Source: Paracoccaceae bacterium
GTDB lineage: Bacteria > Pseudomonadota > Alphaproteobacteria > Rhodobacterales > Rhodobacteraceae
Reading direction: 5' to 3'
DNA: 49,050 nt
Assembly: GCA_018223125.1 (NCBI GenBank)
Contig: JAAEZA010000013.1
Span: 1-49,050 of the forward strand
Shown here: piece by piece, positions 42,121 to 49,050 of the stretch
Numbering within the stretch: position 1 is the first letter of the stretch
Layout of the letters: each line of letters begins with the position of its first letter
Translations under genes and position numbers: made by a program
The notes under the pieces: generated by a model
Told to the model about the DNA's origin: nothing
What the model saw: only the letters and a program-made list of their open reading frames with translations
Database searches by the model: none

Positions 42121-43548
42121 CTAAACGGCGCTGCCGCCAACCGTCAACCCGCCAATCAGCAGGCTCGGCTGGCCGACACCCACGGGCACCCATTGCCCCG
42201 CCTTGCCGCAGTTGCCCATTCCGGGATCAAGCGCCATGTCATCGCCGATTGCGCGGATATGCTTCAAAGCGGTCGCCCCGTCCCCGATCAGGGTCGCGCC
42301 CTTGACCGGTGCACCGACGATACCGTTTTTCACGCGGTAGGCCTCGGTGCAGGAAAATACGAACTTTCCGTTGGTAATATCCACCTGCCCGCCGCCGAAC
42401 CCGACCGCGTGAATGCCGTCTTTCAGATCCGCCACAATATCACCGGGTTTGATCGTGCCCCCCAGCATGTAGGTGTTGGTCATGCGGGGCATCGGCGCAT
42501 GGGCGTAGCTTTGCCTGCGCCCGTTTCCTGTCGGCTCCACCCCCATCAGCCGTGCATTCTGGCGGTCTTGCATGTAGCCCACAAGGATACCGTCCTCGAT
42601 CAGGACATTGCGTCCGCTTTGGGTGCCCTCGTCATCAAAACTGATAGAGCCGCGGCGGTCTGCCAATGTACCATCATCCAGAACGGTTACGCCTTTCGCC
42701 GCGATCCGCTGTCCCATCAACCCCGCAAAGGCCGAGGATTTCTTCCGGTTGAAATCCCCTTCCAGCCCGTGGCCGATGGCTTCGTGCAGCAGGATGCCGG
42801 GCCAGCCCGGTCCAAGCACCACATCAAATTTACCGGCAGGGGCGGGGACGGCGTCCAGATTGACAAGGGCGATGCGCAAGGCTTCCTTCGCGGTCGCTTT
42901 CCAGCTTGCAGGGTCCATCAGGGCGGACAGACCATAGCGCCCGCCGCCCCCTGCGGACCCGCTCTCGCGGCGTCCGTTCTGTTCCACGATCACCGAAACG
43001 TTCAGTCGGGTCATCGGGCGCACATCCCGCAGGCGGATGCCTTCAGGGCGCAGGATTTCCACTTCCTGCAGGCTGGCGGACATGGAAGCCGACACTTGCA
43101 CCACCCGCGGGTCCAGATCCCGCGTGAAGGCATCAATCTCTCGCAGGGTATCCACTTTCAGCGAAAACCCTGCGTCGGCCATTGGATCGCTGTCCGTATA
43201 AAGCCGCTGGTTGGTGGCCTGCGGCACCGGGGCCAGCGTGGCACCACCCGCGCCCACCGCGAGCCGGACGGTCTCGGCCGCGCGTTTCAACGCGGCCTCG
43301 GTCATCTGGGTGGAATGGGCGTAACCGGTGGTTTCACCTTTGACGGCGCGCAGGCCAAAGCCCTCGGACGCATCGTAACTGGCGTTTTTCAGGCGGTTGT
43401 CATCGAAAACCAGATTTTCCGAACGTTTGCGCTCCAGAAAAATCTCTCCGTCATCGGCCCCATCGGTTGCAGATCTCAATACATTGAGTGCGGCATTTTC
43501 GTCAATTTGGGTTTCGAACGGGCGAAACGGGGCGTGATCCTTGGCCAA
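42121..43548 (-). CDS. tldD: Metalloprotease TldD
   Basis: Zinc protease of 475 residues that, with PmbA/TldE, degrades unfolded peptides and processes some peptide antibiotics. The metal site HEAIGHGLEGD (HExxxH) is intact and the C-terminal domain ends in the Gly-rich VGFGGGQVDITNGKFVF region. The longest frame begins with a TTG at 43602, but a TTG at 43548 has a strong GAAGGA Shine-Dalgarno 9 nt before it and yields the usual length, so that start is chosen. It is divergent from ctaC (182 bp between). pmbA is not nearby. Confidence 0.93.
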   Translation of the reverse strand: MAKDHAPFRPFETQIDENAALNVLRSATDGADDGEIFLERKRSENLVFDDNRLKNASYDASEGFGLRAVKGETTGYAHSTQMTEAALKRAAETVRLAVGAGGATLAPVPQATNQRLYTDSDPMADAGFSLKVDTLREIDAFTRDLDPRVVQVSASMSASLQEVEILRPEGIRLRDVRPMTRLNVSVIVEQNGRRESGSAGGGGRYGLSALMDPASWKATAKEALRIALVNLDAVPAPAGKFDVVLGPGWPGILLHEAIGHGLEGDFNRKKSSAFAGLMGQRIAAKGVTVLDDGTLADRRGSISFDDEGTQSGRNVLIEDGILVGYMQDRQNARLMGVEPTGNGRRQSYAHAPMPRMTNTYMLGGTIKPGDIVADLKDGIHAVGFGGGQVDITNGKFVFSCTEAYRVKNGIVGAPVKGATLIGDGATALKHIRAIGDDMALDPGMGNCGKAGQWVPVGVGQPSLLIGGLTVGGSAV

Positions 43549-43730
43549 AGCGGGATTTCCTTCTATGATCTGGTCAGCCTCCCGAGCGGCGGTATGCCGC
43601 AAAGAGAGCGCTTGTCCTTTAGACTGTAATATTGTTTTTAGGGCGCAGGAGACAACAGGGGATTCTGGTGCGCCTATTGGTGTGCGAATCCCGACCGGCG
43701 ATTGGGCCGATCAGAATAGGACTGGATCAT

Positions 43731-44633
43731 ATGCAAACTGTGGCCACATTGAAGAAACTCGGTGTAACTCTTGGCGGTCTGATGGCCTCCGGCGCTGCGA
43801 TGGCGCAAAACGCACTGCCGGACCTGCCAACCCTTGGCAAACCGGATCAGGACGGCATGGGCTTTCAACAACCCGCAACAGAGCTTATGCGCGATGTGAT
43901 CTGGATGGACACGTTCCTGCTGTGGATCATCACGATCATCTCTGTTTTTGTGACGATCCTGCTGCTGATCTGCCTGTTCCGCTACAATGAAAAGCGCAAC
44001 AAGGTGCCTGCCACATTCACCCATAACTCCCTTCTGGAAGTTGCGTGGACCGTGGTGCCGATCCTGATCCTGATCGCGATTATCCCGCCATCCCTGACCC
44101 TGCTGTTCAAACAGCAGGAGATTCCGGAAGCGGATATCACCATCAAGGCAACAGGTAACCAGTGGTACTGGACCCACGAATACGTGGACCACGACTTCGG
44201 CTTTGACAGCTTCATGCTGCCCCGCGAAGAACTGGCTGAAAACGGCTTTGAGGACGACGAATACCTGCTGGCCACCGACACATCTGTTGTGATCCCGACA
44301 GGTAAGACTGTTGTTGTGCAAGTCACCGGCTCTGATGTGATCCACTCCTGGACCATCCCTGCCTTCGGTGTGAAGCAGGATGCGGTTCCGGGCCGTCTGG
44401 CGCAGCTGTGGTTCAAAGTGGATGAGGGCAAGGAAGGCGTTTACTTCGGCCAGTGTTCAGAGCTTTGCGGTAAGGATCACTCTTACATGCCCATCACTGT
44501 CAAGGCAGTGTCCCAAGCGGATTACGACGCATGGCTGGAAGGCGCGATCGAAGAATACGCCGGCACGCCGAGCGCTGTGAAAGTTGCCGATCTGAACATG
44601 CAGATGGTCCAAGACGCGCAGGCAGCCGAATAA
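43731..44633 (+). CDS. ctaC: Cytochrome c oxidase subunit II
   Basis: Periplasm-facing subunit of aa3-type oxidase, 300 residues, carrying the CuA centre that accepts electrons from cytochrome c. A signal peptide (MQTVATLKK...AMA, cleavage about residue 25) and two membrane helices (about 62-83 and 103-125) are visible. CuA ligands are complete: H205 (VIHSW), C242, E244 and C246 (CSELC), H250 and M253. AGGA lies 9 nt before ATG 43731. It heads an assembly operon; subunit I (ctaD) is absent here, as is usual for this cluster in Rhodobacteraceae. Confidence 0.97.
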   Translation: MQTVATLKKLGVTLGGLMASGAAMAQNALPDLPTLGKPDQDGMGFQQPATELMRDVIWMDTFLLWIITIISVFVTILLLICLFRYNEKRNKVPATFTHNSLLEVAWTVVPILILIAIIPPSLTLLFKQQEIPEADITIKATGNQWYWTHEYVDHDFGFDSFMLPREELAENGFEDDEYLLATDTSVVIPTGKTVVVQVTGSDVIHSWTIPAFGVKQDAVPGRLAQLWFKVDEGKEGVYFGQCSELCGKDHSYMPITVKAVSQADYDAWLEGAIEEYAGTPSAVKVADLNMQMVQDAQAAE

Positions 44634-44680
44634 GCTGCCCGCGACCAAGCCCCGTTAACCCATAGCCAGTGGAACACCCC

Positions 44681-45628
44681 ATGAGCGATGCAACCGTGAA
44701 TGATTATGGCCAGGATGCCCAGTTCGACGACTATTTCGCGCTGCTGAAACCGCGCGTTATGTCTCTGGTGGTCTTCACTGCGGCTGTTGGCCTGCTGGTT
44801 GCACCTGTTGGGGTGAACCCTGTTATCGGGTTTGCATCCATTCTGTTTATCGCGCTCGGGGCAGGGGCTTCGGGTGCGCTGAACATGTGGTGGGATGCGG
44901 ATATTGATGCGGTGATGAAACGCACCGTAAAACGCCCTGTTCCGGACGGACGGGTGACGCCCAGAAATGCGATGATCATGGGGTTGTGGCTGTCTGTGCT
45001 GTCCGTCGGGATGCTGGCGCTGACCGCCAATTTCTTTGCGGCGGGGCTGCTGGCGTTTACGATCTTCTTTTATGCTGTTGTCTACACCATGTTCCTGAAG
45101 CGCTCGACCCCGCAGAATATTGTGATTGGCGGTGCGGCAGGGGCTTTCCCTCCGATGGTGGGCTGGGCTGTGGCTACAGGCGGAGTATCCATCGAAAGCG
45201 TAATGATGTTCGCGCTGATCTTCGTGTGGACACCACCCCATTTCTGGGCGCTTTCGCTGTTCATGAACGATGACTATACCAAAGCCGGTGTGCCGATGCT
45301 GACAGTCACCCACGGCACCCGTGTGACCCGTAACAACATACTGGGCTATACAGTTGTGCTGGCGCTGGTTGCGTTGGGAACTGCGTTTACATCTATCGGC
45401 GGTCCGGTTTATCTGGTGGTTGCGCTGGTGCTGAACGCATTGTTCCTGCGCGGCGCCTTCGGTCTGTGGCGGCGCGAAGACAGCGCGGCAGAGGCTGACA
45501 AATACGCAGACGAACGCAAGTTCTTCCGCCTGTCGCTGGTCTATCTTTTCGTGCATTTCGCGGCCCTTCTGGTGGATGCAGCCCTGCGCGGCTTTGCCTT
45601 CATGCCCCAACTGCCGGTGGTTTTCTGA
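44681..45628 (+). CDS. ctaB: Protoheme IX farnesyltransferase (heme O synthase)
   Basis: Inner-membrane prenyltransferase of 315 residues that turns heme B into heme O, a step toward heme A of aa3 oxidase. Polyprenyl-binding motif NMWWDADIDAVMKRT (about 66-80) and about seven to nine membrane helices are present. ATG 44681 (MSDATVND) is preferred to an in-frame GTG at 44669. It starts 47 nt after ctaC and ends just 1 nt before the small membrane protein gene. Confidence 0.96.
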   Translation: MSDATVNDYGQDAQFDDYFALLKPRVMSLVVFTAAVGLLVAPVGVNPVIGFASILFIALGAGASGALNMWWDADIDAVMKRTVKRPVPDGRVTPRNAMIMGLWLSVLSVGMLALTANFFAAGLLAFTIFFYAVVYTMFLKRSTPQNIVIGGAAGAFPPMVGWAVATGGVSIESVMMFALIFVWTPPHFWALSLFMNDDYTKAGVPMLTVTHGTRVTRNNILGYTVVLALVALGTAFTSIGGPVYLVVALVLNALFLRGAFGLWRREDSAAEADKYADERKFFRLSLVYLFVHFAALLVDAALRGFAFMPQLPVVF

Positions 45629-45629
45629 T

Positions 45630-45833
45630 ATGGCGCTGGGCAAGGAACATCCCCTTCATGGACGGCGCAAACGCTCCAACCTGATGCTTGGCGCGGTTCT
45701 GGGCGGCTTTGTCGCCCTGGTATTCGCGATCACGATTGTAAAGATGGCGGGCGGCAACAGTATGGAAGGGTATGACCATACGATCCGCTATAGTATCGAC
45801 CCCGAACTCAAGGCGACGGAGGCTGAACAATGA
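45630..45833 (+). CDS. Small single-helix membrane protein in the cta operon (CoxF position)
   Basis: A 67-residue protein with a basic N-terminus (HGRRKRSN) and one membrane helix (about 25-45, GAVLGGFVALVFAITIVKMAGG), then a short periplasmic tail with YDHTIRYSIDP. It lies between ctaB and ctaG, with 1 nt to ctaB and a 4-nt ATGA overlap to ctaG. In related bacteria this position is held by a poorly known assembly protein often called CoxF. The longer upstream frame overlaps ctaB, so ATG 45630 is used. Role in oxidase assembly is inferred from position only. Confidence 0.78.
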   Translation: MALGKEHPLHGRRKRSNLMLGAVLGGFVALVFAITIVKMAGGNSMEGYDHTIRYSIDPELKATEAEQ

Positions 45834-46426
45834 GCGACGAACCGGTAAAACCCGCTGGCAAGAACAAGAAAGTGGTCTTCAATCTGGTCACGATCGTTGC
45901 TCTCATGCTCGGCCTGTCGTTTGCATCGGTGCCTTTGTATGACTGGTTCTGCCGCGTGACCGGCTGGGGCGGTGTGACCAATGTGGCGGTTGCTGACAGC
46001 GATGTCATTCTGGACAAAACCGTGAAGATCCGCTTCGATGCCTCGCTTGAACGGGACATGCCCTGGACCTTCAAACCTGTCGTGCATGAAATGGAAGTGC
46101 GGATCGGGGAAACCGGACTGGCCTTTTATGAAGCCCATAACCCGACAGATAAACCGGTTGCGGGACGGGCGAGTTATAACGTTTACCCCTATGCAACGGG
46201 TAACTATTTTAACAAAATCGAGTGTTTCTGCTTCACCATGCAGGTTCTGCAACCCGGCGAAACCGTCATGATGCCGGTTACATTCTTTGTCGATCCCGAG
46301 ATGCTGGACGACAGCGAGGCGAAATACGCGAAAACGATCACGCTCAGCTATACGTTCCACGTGGCTGATCTGCCGGAACAAGAGCAGGCGGCTCTTGCGG
46401 TAGATGACGCGAAAACAGTAAATTAA
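45830..46426 (+). CDS. ctaG: Cytochrome c oxidase assembly protein CtaG (Cox11)
   Basis: Copper chaperone of 198 residues that delivers copper to the CuB site of subunit I. A cytoplasmic start, one membrane helix (about 17-37) and a periplasmic beta-sandwich follow. The copper-binding ECFCFTMQ motif is intact (two Cys near residue 130), together with VPLYDWFCRVTGWGG and YNVYPYATGNYFNKI, all typical of Cox11. It overlaps the preceding small gene (ATGA). A 137-bp gap to ctaE holds an inverted pair GGATAAC/GTTATCC (46429 and 46463). Confidence 0.96.
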   Translation: MSDEPVKPAGKNKKVVFNLVTIVALMLGLSFASVPLYDWFCRVTGWGGVTNVAVADSDVILDKTVKIRFDASLERDMPWTFKPVVHEMEVRIGETGLAFYEAHNPTDKPVAGRASYNVYPYATGNYFNKIECFCFTMQVLQPGETVMMPVTFFVDPEMLDDSEAKYAKTITLSYTFHVADLPEQEQAALAVDDAKTVN

Positions 46427-46563
46427 GGGATAACCTGTTGTGTTGAACCACTCTCACAAACACGTTATCCAGCAACATCAATGCCTGAAAACGGCATTTC
46501 CGGAAGGGCCGCAGCGCAGCCCCGTCGGGAAGGCCCAAGATGCGAATATAGGGACGAACCACC

Positions 46564-47367
46564 ATGGCGCATGAAAAAAACCACGACTACCACATTCTGA
46601 ACCCCAGTATCTGGCCGCTTGCAGGCGCGTTTGGCGCCTTTGTCATGCTGGCTGGCGGTGTGTTCTACATGAAAGATCACACGTTCCCGTGGGTCTTTCT
46701 GATCGGCCTTGTGATGGTGCTCTATGTGATGTTCGCATGGTGGTCCGAAGTTGTTGATGAATCCCACGTCGGGGATCACACACCGGTGGTGGTGATCGGT
46801 CTGCGCTATGGCGTGATCATGTTCATCATGTCCGAAGTCATGTTCTTTGTGGCGTGGTTCTGGTCTTTCTTCAAACACGCGCTTTATCCGATGGGGCCGA
46901 TGTCTCCGGCGGTGGACGGTGTCTGGCCGCCACAGGGAATCGAGACATTCGATCCTTGGCACCTGCCATTGATCAACACGCTGATCCTGCTGTGTTCCGG
47001 CTGTCTGGCGACTTGGGCGCACCATGCGATTGCCCATGACAACGACCGCGACGGGCTGAAAAAAGGGCTGTGGGGTGCTGTTCTGCTGGGGATCCTGTTC
47101 ACGATCTTCCAGGCCTATGAATACAGCCACGCGGCATTCGGTTTCTCCGGCAACATCTATGGCGCCAACTTCTTCATGGCGACAGGTTTCCACGGCTTCC
47201 ACGTTGTGATCGGGACGATTTTCCTCGCGGTGTGTCTGGTGCGGGCCTACAAGGGTCACTTCACACCTGAACGCCACGTCGGCTTTGAGGCCGCAGCATG
47301 GTACTGGCACTTTGTGGATGTGGTCTGGCTGTTCCTCTTTGCGGCCATCTACATCTGGGGCCAATAA
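46564..47367 (+). CDS. ctaE: Cytochrome c oxidase subunit III
   Basis: Membrane subunit of aa3 oxidase, 267 residues, seven transmembrane helices, which stabilizes subunit I and its proton pathway. Conserved stretches: [16 protein letters not shown] (4-19), [55 protein letters not shown] and the closing [32 protein letters not shown] lies just before ATG 46564. It follows ctaG by 137 bp, so it may have some independent control. Confidence 0.97.
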   Translation: MAHEKNHDYHILNPSIWPLAGAFGAFVMLAGGVFYMKDHTFPWVFLIGLVMVLYVMFAWWSEVVDESHVGDHTPVVVIGLRYGVIMFIMSEVMFFVAWFWSFFKHALYPMGPMSPAVDGVWPPQGIETFDPWHLPLINTLILLCSGCLATWAHHAIAHDNDRDGLKKGLWGAVLLGILFTIFQAYEYSHAAFGFSGNIYGANFFMATGFHGFHVVIGTIFLAVCLVRAYKGHFTPERHVGFEAAAWYWHFVDVVWLFLFAAIYIWGQ

Positions 47368-47432
47368 CCAGAGGCTGGTCCCGATGCTCTGGTCCCGGAA
47401 GGCCGGACAGGGCGAAGTGGATACGAGACATA

Positions 47433-47462
47433 AAAGGCGCGGGCTGGAAGGTTCGCGCCTTT
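47433..47462 (+). terminator. Intercistronic hairpin between ctaE and SURF1
   Basis: AAAGGCGCG (47433-47441) pairs with CGCGCCTTT (47454-47462). The following bases (GCCGTTTGG) are not a full T-run, so partial termination or mRNA stabilization is more likely than a complete stop. Confidence 0.55.
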
Positions 47463-47515
47463 GCCGTTTGGAAATGCCGGACGGTTGGAAACGAGTATTT
47501 GGAGAACATTGAAGC

Positions 47516-48223
47516 ATGAGCGCGCGAATGATTTTGCCCCTGCTGTTCGGTATCGCAGGTGTAGCGACCTTGTTGTGGCTGGGGTTCTGGCAGTTGGACC
47601 GGCTGGCGTGGAAAGAGGACCGGCTGGCCCAGATCGAGGCGCGCAAGTCTGCGGCGGCGGCACCGCTGGAGCCGTATTTCCACGACAGCGGCCCGCGGGA
47701 GGATGACAACTACCGCCGTGTAACCTTTGAGGGGGTGTTGACGGACAAGCAGGCCCATGTGCTGACTTCTCTGAAATTCACGGGGGCAGGGTTTCGTATC
47801 CTGCAAGAGGTGATCTGGAATGATAAAGCCTTCCTGCTGGATCTCGGGTTTGTACCGGAGGCGCAGAAAGATGCGCCCCGTCCCACGGGGCCGGTTCGGG
47901 TGGTGGGGAATATCCTCAATCCCGATGATTATGATGAGTCGTTTACACCCGATCCCGACCTCGACAAGAATATCTGGTTCGCCCGCTATCTGCCGATGCT
48001 GGCCGAAAAGCTGGACGTTCTTCCCTTTATGGTCGTTGTCGAGGCAGCGGAATACCGCAAAGACGGCGCTTGGGTAGCATATGATGCCGTAACCCCGTTG
48101 CCCGTTTCGGTGAATATCCCTAATGATCACCGCGAATACGCGATCACATGGTTTTCATTAGCGGTTGTCTGGTTCGGGATGACAGCTTACCTGTTGTGGC
48201 GCATCAGGCAGAAAACGGTTTAG
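47516..48223 (+). CDS. SURF1-family heme A insertion factor
   Basis: Inner-membrane assembly protein of 235 residues that helps place heme A into subunit I of cytochrome oxidase. Two membrane helices, near residues 5-25 and 205-225, flank a periplasmic domain, the classic SURF1 plan. Recognizable bits are GFWQLDRLAWKE near 22, YRRVTFEGVLT near 64, GFRILQEVIW and the closing NDHREYAITWFSLAVVW. It follows ctaE in the conserved order of alphaproteobacteria and lies 11 nt before thrC. Confidence 0.95.
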   Translation: MSARMILPLLFGIAGVATLLWLGFWQLDRLAWKEDRLAQIEARKSAAAAPLEPYFHDSGPREDDNYRRVTFEGVLTDKQAHVLTSLKFTGAGFRILQEVIWNDKAFLLDLGFVPEAQKDAPRPTGPVRVVGNILNPDDYDESFTPDPDLDKNIWFARYLPMLAEKLDVLPFMVVVEAAEYRKDGAWVAYDAVTPLPVSVNIPNDHREYAITWFSLAVVWFGMTAYLLWRIRQKTV

Positions 48224-48234
48224 GCAAGGCTGGC

Positions 48235-49050
48235 ATGAAATATATCTCTACACGCGGGCAGGCGCCCGAGCTGACATTCGAAGAAGCGATGCTGACAGGT
48301 CTGGCGCGCGATGGCGGCTTGTATGTGCCTGAAAGCTGGCCAAGCCTGAGCGAAGACCAGATCGCGGGCTTTGCCGGTAAATCTTACGAGGATGTGGCTT
48401 TTGAAGTGATGAAGCCTTTCGTGGGCGATACCTTCGGTGATGCGGAATTCCGCGAGATCATCGCCAAAGCCTACAGCAGCTTCGGGCATGACGCCCGCTG
48501 TCCTGTGGTGCAACTGGACAGCAACCACTATCTGCTGGAGCTGTTCCACGGCCCGACGCTGGCGTTCAAGGATGTGGCTATGCAGTTGATCGGCCAGATG
48601 TTCGAAGCCGCGCTGAAACGTTCCGGCAAACGGGTGACGATTGTCGGGGCGACCAGTGGTGACACCGGCTCGGCTGCGATTGAAGCCTTTCGCGGGCTGG
48701 ACGCGGTGGATGTGTTTATCATGTACCCCCATGGTCGCGTGTCCGAGGTGCAGCGTCGCCAGATGACCACTCCGGTTGAAGACAACGTTCATGCGCTGGC
48801 GGTGGACGGTGACTTTGATACCTGTCAGGCCTTGCTGAAGGATATGTTCAACGACTTTGACTTCCGCGATTCCGTACAGCTTGCCGGTGTGAACAGCATC
48901 AACTGGGCGCGGGTGCTGGCACAGGTGGTGTATTACTTTACCTCTGCCGTGTCGCTGGGGGCGCCCCATCGCAAAGTCTCTTTCACGGTGCCAACAGGCA
49001 ATTTCGGCGATATTTTTGCAGGCTATGTGGCCAAACGCATGGGGCTGCCG
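48235..49050 (+). CDS. thrC: Threonine synthase, 5' part
   Basis: PLP enzyme that makes threonine from O-phosphohomoserine; the first 272 codons are in the window and the gene runs off the right edge. The N-terminal domain MKYISTRGQAPELTFEEAM is typical. The PLP-binding lysine is K112 in PTLAFKDVAMQ, with the phosphate loop TSGDTGSAAIEAF following. AAGG lies about 6 nt before ATG 48235. The gene follows SURF1 closely, an arrangement conserved in Rhodobacteraceae even though threonine synthesis and oxidase assembly are unrelated. Confidence 0.96.
   Translation, partial: MKYISTRGQAPELTFEEAMLTGLARDGGLYVPESWPSLSEDQIAGFAGKSYEDVAFEVMKPFVGDTFGDAEFREIIAKAYSSFGHDARCPVVQLDSNHYLLELFHGPTLAFKDVAMQLIGQMFEAALKRSGKRVTIVGATSGDTGSAAIEAFRGLDAVDVFIMYPHGRVSEVQRRQMTTPVEDNVHALAVDGDFDTCQALLKDMFNDFDFRDSVQLAGVNSINWARVLAQVVYYFTSAVSLGAPHRKVSFTVPTGNFGDIFAGYVAKRMGLP

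Noticed and set aside
42000-42193. Longer N-terminus for DprA starting at 42193
   Set aside because: The extra 68 codons run through the palindromic intergenic element and are Arg/Gly-rich without family resemblance.
48220-48969. Minus-strand frame opposite thrC
   Set aside because: It is a shadow of thrC with His/Gln-rich content and no recognizable family.
1-49050. Search for CRISPR arrays, insertion sequences, prophage or plasmid features
   Set aside because: No regularly spaced repeats, transposases, integrases, terminal inverted repeats or phage genes were seen; the tRNA-Gly pair shows no attachment-site remnant or integrase beside it.

Overview
The window looks like a chromosomal segment of a marine-type Rhodobacteraceae (Roseobacter-clade) alphaproteobacterium. 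Support comes from a DUF1127 protein beside CCUCCC-loop sRNA-like hairpins, an alphaproteobacterial class A RNase P RNA, the cytochrome oxidase order ctaC-ctaB-small protein-ctaG-ctaE-SURF1-thrC, the dprA-topA pair, a TRAP transporter and high-GC codon use. I see no insertion sequence, prophage, CRISPR array or rRNA.

Layout. 1-2567: end of a TRAP solute-binding gene plus both permease genes. 2656-3054: tandemly duplicated tRNA-Gly(GCC) units, each with its own promoter and terminator. 3093-7371 (minus): pyruvate carboxylase and a closely coupled metallophosphoesterase. 7566-9947: UvrD/PcrA helicase. 10033-10660: DUF1127 gene and a run of hairpins with anti-Shine-Dalgarno-like loops, a candidate sRNA locus. 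10659-12058 (minus): tungstate-type ABC importer lacking its binding protein. 12168-15221: Mrp, L33, a structured intergenic stretch, EF-P and a small lineage protein. 15372-21478 (minus): a tight six-gene operon (XpaC-like, TelA-like, DUF2927, SPFH-GYF_2, zinc-ribbon membrane protein, rhomboid protease), with a TerC-family gene just upstream. 22942-26526: cold-shock protein, RluB-like pseudouridine synthase, TadA, GatC and GatA. 26557-28247: Excalibur lipoprotein, an AmpD-like amidase and rnpB, the amidase end overlapping rnpB. 28857-37996: first half of the dcw cluster (mraZ to murD). 38061-43548 (minus): topA, dprA, tldD. 43731-49050: aa3-type oxidase biogenesis operon running into thrC, which leaves the window.

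Most of the window is housekeeping: peptidoglycan synthesis and division (mraZ-murD), translation (tRNA-Gly, L33, EF-P, TadA, GatCA, RluB, RNase P), DNA upkeep (UvrD, TopA, DprA) and respiration (cta genes). The best candidates for undescribed biology are the envelope-stress-like operon at 15372-21478, which joins two modules known separately (XpaC-TelA and a YdjG/YdjI-like zinc-ribbon/SPFH pair) with a rhomboid protease; the sRNA-like hairpin array upstream of DUF1127; a chain of four stem-loops between rpmG and efp; and rnpB, whose 5' end and probable promoter lie inside the amidase gene. Start codons given here were often moved downstream of the longest frame on the basis of Shine-Dalgarno sites and family N-termini.
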